From JAGLTN01 sp035403325 (GTDB taxonomy: Bacteria; Planctomycetota; Phycisphaerae; Sedimentisphaerales; Anaerobacaceae): a stretch of 16,407 nucleotides of DNA. Of the stretch, positions 14,101 to 16,407 are shown piece by piece. Position 1 is the first letter of the stretch. Each line of letters begins with the position of its first letter. Both the position numbers and the translations under genes were made by a program. Location: positions 1 through 16,407 of the forward strand of contig CAZBKA010000071.1 in NCBI GenBank assembly GCA_964492365.1, written 5' to 3'. The notes under the pieces are model-generated. The model had not been told where the DNA came from. It was given only the letters and a program-made list of their open reading frames with translations, and did not search any database.

Positions 14101-14516
14101 GATATCCAGGCACCGCAAGAACCAATGAGGATAGGCTTAATTACTGACTGACGGTAAAAGTAGTCGTAATTGTTGGTCTTATCCAAAGCTGAAAACAAAC
14201 GACCATCAAGTTCAGGCAGAACACAAAGCTTAACATAGTCGTTTTCAAGATATATAGCTTTGTAACTGGTGTTTACTTTGTTGTCGGTAAGGGCATCGAC
14301 CCACGGATAGGGATAAACAACACCTTGAGCACCCTGGTAGCCTCGCCCCTCGTAGAACATTGGTAATTTCATCGCAGGGCCAACTTCATAAGTCGGTATA
14401 ACCAGCGGCTCAGACCATATTTTAGCTTTAGGCTCTGCCTGAACAGAAATCGCGAACAGAGAGATTAACATTAAAATAAGTAAAAAATTAAGAGTGTTTC
14501 TTTCCTTGTCTTTCAT
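11166..14516 (-). CDS. Secreted DUF5107 domain protein with long C-terminal TPR array
   Basis: This is a 1116-residue exported protein. I chose the ATG at 14516 because AGGGGA (plus 14526-14531) lies 9 nt before it. An in-frame ATG at 14549 would put extra residues before the signal peptide, which spans about 7-27 and is cleaved after VQA. Residues about 30-400 match DUF5107, a galactose-mutarotase-like beta domain seen in planctomycetes and Bacteroidetes; the motif GGVEWNFPHHH (140-150) is in its core. A beta-sandwich-like stretch (about 400-470) and a Pro-rich linker follow. From about 490 to the end it is almost all helical tetratricopeptide repeats, with typical Tyr/Leu/Gly/Ala spacing (for example ALYYLGLTMRKQGN, YAIVH-type pairs and the final repeat ending AAFYLNQLN). 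It probably binds or cleaves a carbohydrate outside the cytoplasm while the TPRs hold partners. No catalytic activity can be assigned from sequence alone. Confidence 0.88.
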   Translation of the reverse strand: MKDKERNTLNFLLILMLISLFAISVQAEPKAKIWSEPLVIPTYEVGPAMKLPMFYEGRGYQGAQGVVYPYPWVDALTDNKVNTSYKAIYLENDYVKLCVLPELDGRLFSALDKTNNYDYFYRQSVIKPILIGSCGAWISGGVEWNFPHHHRASTYEMMDNVIVENPDGSKTVWVGENEKRQRLRWILGITIYPDKSYVEVTIKIFNVTPFVTSFLYFANPAVHVDETYQVIFPPDAEYAVQHAKHQFVQWPYAKGEYGRWNYTGEDASYWRNLPTPVSFFCWNHDSNYFAGYNHGKDAGTAYVADRHIAPGKKFFTFGSGYEVKMWDRILTDSDGPYLELMAGGYSDNQPDYSWLEPYEVKTIKQYWFPVRDLQGMKFANLNGAMNLEITPENTAKIRLNATSDYKDAKVVLTANGENIFEKKTDISPAKPFAQDIELKTGIRETDLCLSLVAKDGNELMSYQPKLKPGKPMPEPVDAPMPPKDINSIEDLYYTGLRLDEFHNSRVYSLPYYTEALTRDPTDYRCNTRVGLYYLTRGQYELAENYLTAAVKKITRNYTRPKDCEALYYLGLTMRKQGNIKDAYDYLYRATWSAACHTQAYYALAELDCINGDFKTALEHIDQSISTNTNNIKALNLRSLILRNLGRYSLAKQQAEDVLKIDILNFNAMNELYLIEKNNGAANKASELLDALIKSMRDEEQSYLELCLNYANCGSYAEAIDVLSRVDVTEVAGGNKYPIIYYYLGYFNQQLGNAEKAAKYYKTASQMPADYCFPFRLETIDALKSAMLVNKNDALTPYYLGNLLYDKQPEKAIEEWEKSIAIDSSYYIVHRNLGFAYSIKNDIPKAIQCYENAIQANNQDSAVFHELDVLYSIQGTDINKRLKMFTDNMEVVNQRDDTTYRYVVCLIQSGDYDKAVDILNTRHFHLFTEVDSELHGAYMNAHQLRGNKFYAQAKYKEALDDFLAVLQYPDNLDIEMTNPLLDEPLCRNYYYIANAYEALGDAAKAKEFYEKASQVNVGDTEFGYYKGMAFKKLAQDSHAQAAFDHLIEVAGTLDTVDFFAKFGQRSQDKAKTAEPYFLKGLAYLGMEKYDQAKEQLTKAVELDGNNVWAAFYLNQLN

Positions 14517-14624
14517 TGTCAATATTCCCCTAAAAACAAAACTATTCATAGTCTACACCGGTAAACGCCGGCCATTAAAGTACACTCCAGCCAGACACCG
14601 CTGCCTGGGGCACTTGAAAACGGG

Positions 14625-14653
14625 ATTATATAACGCTAACTAACCATTGTCTA
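14625..14653 (-). promoter_or_regulatory. Promoter of the DUF5107+TPR gene
   Basis: On the minus strand TAGACA (plus 14648-14653) and a perfect TATAAT (plus 14625-14630) are separated by exactly 17 bp, one mismatch from consensus over twelve positions. The start would be near 14618, giving a leader of about 100 nt. Confidence 0.7.
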
Positions 14654-14660
14654 AGGAATA

Positions 14661-14674
14661 ATAACAGCTGTTAT
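14661..14674. promoter_or_regulatory. 14-bp perfect palindrome next to the DUF5107 promoter (possible operator)
   Basis: ATAACAGCTGTTAT is a perfect palindrome 7 bp upstream of the -35 box of the DUF5107 promoter. The position suits a dimeric activator or a repressor. No regulator gene is in the window, so the binding protein is unknown. Confidence 0.45.
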
Positions 14675-14779
14675 CTAAACTCTTTTATGTACTGTGACCG
14701 TTTTTTGCTATGGCAGTGGGTGGTGATCAATTAAGCGTGTCAGAAATCATTTTTTAGTCCCATAACAACCGTTTTTTTA

Positions 14780-14808
14780 TTGACAGCGTAGCCGTAATTT
14801 GATAGATT
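14780..14808 (+). promoter_or_regulatory. Distal candidate promoter of the LamG gene
   Basis: A perfect TTGACA (14780-14785) and TAGATT (14803-14808) with a 17-bp spacer. It would give a leader of about 170 nt before the LamG ATG. Confidence 0.45.
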
Positions 14809-14882
14809 AACTGTGAGATGTTTGTGGTTTAGTAGCTTGGGTGTTTTTTGTGTCAGGCACATCCGAAAGTTAAACTGGTTTT

Positions 14883-14911
14883 TTGACAACATACGAGATA
14901 TTCCATTGAAT
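14883..14911 (+). promoter_or_regulatory. Proximal candidate promoter of the LamG gene
   Basis: A perfect TTGACA (14883-14888) and TTGAAT (14906-14911) with a 17-bp spacer, 103 bp downstream of the distal one. It would give a leader of about 70 nt. Confidence 0.45.
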
Positions 14912-14986
14912 AGCTGTGTATTCGTACAGTATAAAAAAAAGTGTTTCAAATTTCTAACTTTTTTATTTTTTTGGAGGTGTGCTGTT

Positions 14987-16407
14987 ATGTATTACAAAAA
15001 ACTATTGTTCTTAACGTTGGTCACATTCTTTCTGTCGAGTATGGCAATTGCGGCAGATCCCAACCTCGTTGGTTGGTACAAGTTTAACGAAAGCAGCGGT
15101 ACCGTCGCTGCTGATTCATCGGGTTACGGGCATAATGCAACAGTAAATGCCACAAGTGGTTGGGATACAAGCGGATATAATGGCGGGTGTCTTAATTTCA
15201 CTGGAACATTAAAAGTATCTGTTCCGTCGACAGTATTTACAGATGTCAACGAACAGGTAACGATTTCTGTCTGGGTCAATGGTAATACTGCTTACCCTGA
15301 TGCAGGACAAATTCTTTTCCATGGGGCAAGTCCTGCACGCGGCAGAGCTCTTCAGTGTGAGATGCCAGGCGGGTATAATGCGATCTGGTTTGCCGCTGGT
15401 GATATAGACGCTAGCATTACTGGCGGTTTTGATCAGGCAGCAGTGTATAACCTGCCAAAAGCAGCTTATCAAGGTTCATGGAATAATTTTACATTTGTGA
15501 AAAATAATATTGCGGATGTGAATGAACCAACATGGGAAGTTTACTGGAATGGCTTAAGAAAAGCCTATACAACTGGTTTAACCGCTCAGATGAGTGGCAT
15601 AACTACTTTTACTATTGGCTGTCGAAATGATGGTACCATTCCATATCAAGGAAAGATCGATGAATTCAAAATATATGACCGGGCTTTATCTCGCCAGGAA
15701 ATAGCAAGTATTTTCGGCGTAGACCCCAATAAAGCCACAAATCCTACACCACTGGATGGTCAAGAGCAGATATTAACGACTGCTAATTTAACATGGGATG
15801 CCGGTTTGAAAGCTGCTTCACATGATGTCTATCTGGGCACAAATGAGACAGCAGTGACAAATGCGACGACTGCTTCTGCTGAATATATGGGTAATTTTGC
15901 TTATGCAGAATATGATCCAGTTGCCCTTGAACCTAATGTTGTTTATTACTGGCGTGTTGATGAAGTCAACGACGTTGATATATGGCCTGGTGCTGTCTGG
16001 AGTTTTAGAGTTATACCTCCAATACCCCCGATGCCAAATCCGTTATTGTGGCTCAAGATGGACGGTCCTGACTCTTCAAACCCAAGACTTGTAAAAGACT
16101 ATTCAGGCAACGGCATGGATGGTACCATGGGTTCTTCTGATGCATGGAAAGAAGTTCCTGGTCTTAGCGATGGTTATGTCATTGACTTTGACGGCGGTCC
16201 CTACGGTGCATGCGGTATTACTTTTGAGGCTAATGATGTTAACAATGTGATTGCGGCAAACCTCGACAAAACATTTACAGCGTCATGCTGGGTAACATGG
16301 GAAAGCCCAGTTAATATCAGCTATATTTATGACGCTAGAAACGCTGCTAATATACGTTTGCTTGCAAATGAATGTCCTACAGGTCCTCATATTCGTAACC
16401 ATTGCGG
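14987..16407 (+). CDS. Secreted LamG / Fn3-like / LamG surface protein (3' end outside window)
   Basis: This is an open frame of 473 codons without a stop, running off the right edge. The ATG at 14987 follows GGAGGTG (14973-14979) at 7 nt. Residues 1-23 are a signal peptide (LLFLTLVTFFLSSMAIA). Residues about 25-245 are a LamG/concanavalin-like domain: it opens with LVGWYKFNESSG, has ADSSGYGHNATV, and closes with GKIDEFKIYDRALSRQEI. Residues about 250-345 look like an Fn3/Ig-like module (ATNPTPLDGQ, NLTWDAG, VYYWRVDEVN, VWSFRV). A second LamG begins near 350 (LLWLKMDGP, VKDYSGNGMDGT). This repeated LamG plus Ig/Fn3 layout is common in very large planctomycete surface or carbohydrate-binding proteins, which often end in a sorting or dockerin domain. 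The function is probably adhesion or glycan binding; no enzymatic domain is visible in this part. Confidence 0.88.
   Translation, partial: MYYKKLLFLTLVTFFLSSMAIAADPNLVGWYKFNESSGTVAADSSGYGHNATVNATSGWDTSGYNGGCLNFTGTLKVSVPSTVFTDVNEQVTISVWVNGNTAYPDAGQILFHGASPARGRALQCEMPGGYNAIWFAAGDIDASITGGFDQAAVYNLPKAAYQGSWNNFTFVKNNIADVNEPTWEVYWNGLRKAYTTGLTAQMSGITTFTIGCRNDGTIPYQGKIDEFKIYDRALSRQEIASIFGVDPNKATNPTPLDGQEQILTTANLTWDAGLKAASHDVYLGTNETAVTNATTASAEYMGNFAYAEYDPVALEPNVVYYWRVDEVNDVDIWPGAVWSFRVIPPIPPMPNPLLWLKMDGPDSSNPRLVKDYSGNGMDGTMGSSDAWKEVPGLSDGYVIDFDGGPYGACGITFEANDVNNVIAANLDKTFTASCWVTWESPVNISYIYDARNAANIRLLANECPTGPHIRNHC

Larger units (their letters stand above)
14517..14986. other. 470-bp divergent intergenic region
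   Basis: It separates the DUF5107 gene (minus) from the LamG gene (plus). It holds a strong minus-strand promoter with a palindrome next to it, two plus-strand promoter candidates, and a roughly 100-nt DUF5107 leader with two possible hairpins (CCGG/CCGG arms near 14563-14576 and CCAG/CTGG arms near 14591-14608). The DUF5107 gene takes its start codon from the left end. A 69-codon minus-strand ORF (14740-14949) has no recognisable protein character. I see no RNA gene here. Confidence 0.6.

Noticed and set aside
14740..14949. 69-codon minus-strand ORF in the divergent intergenic region
   Set aside because: Low complexity, no SD, no family resemblance, and it overlaps both plus-strand promoter candidates.
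1..16407. Insertion sequences, CRISPR arrays, tRNA or rRNA genes
   Set aside because: No transposase or integrase protein, no regularly spaced direct repeats, and no tRNA- or rRNA-like sequence was recognised on either strand.

Overview
The window most likely comes from a planctomycete of the Phycisphaerae/Sedimentisphaerales type. The evidence is indirect. It carries a PEP-CTERM exported protein, a C-terminal type I dockerin-like pair of Ca-binding loops on a secreted protein, an H-X9-DG prepilin-like protein, a LamG surface protein, a DUF5107+TPR protein and a DUF2961 (GH172) protein. Together these are typical of that phylum. No rRNA or other taxonomic marker is present, so this is an inference.

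Layout: (i) 1-597 is the 3' end of a ClpB-type AAA+ disaggregase. (ii) 609-962 holds a promoter, a cobalamin (B12) riboswitch and a well-formed transcription-terminating expression platform. (iii) 963-1289 is a structured stretch without a convincing gene. (iv) 1290-4618 is a three-gene, same-strand cluster: a beta-propeller-like PEP-CTERM protein, a secreted protein ending in a dockerin, and a pseudopilin with an H-X9-DG motif. (v) 4683-5586 is a GNAT acetyltransferase preceded by a promoter, a possible 37-codon leader ORF and an antiterminator/terminator pair. (vi) 5538-6912 (minus) is hisH-hisF. (vii) 7125-8981 is glmS. (viii) 8987-11029 (minus) is a secreted DUF2961/GH172-type glycoside hydrolase. 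(ix) 11166-14516 (minus) is a large secreted DUF5107+TPR protein. (x) 14987 to the right edge is an open LamG/Fn3-like/LamG surface protein that continues beyond the window.

The most interesting unit is the riboswitch-led cluster (683-4618). A B12 riboswitch normally heads cobalamin synthesis or import genes, but no BtuB, BtuFCD, Cbi or Cob protein is present here. The genes downstream are cell-surface proteins. One is propeller-like, as is the Bacteroides B12-capturing lipoprotein BtuG. The second resembles a 'cell surface protein' family that I recall from cobalamin loci of other bacteria. The hypothesis is a planctomycete surface B12-capture system using PEP-CTERM, dockerin and pilin-like parts instead of lipoproteins.

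A second regulatory unit lies in front of the GNAT gene. Its layout matches ribosome-mediated attenuation: the stop codon of the leader ORF falls inside the antiterminator strand. The right half of the window looks like a glycan-related accessory region with individually promoted genes. The his, glmS and clpB genes are ordinary housekeeping genes.
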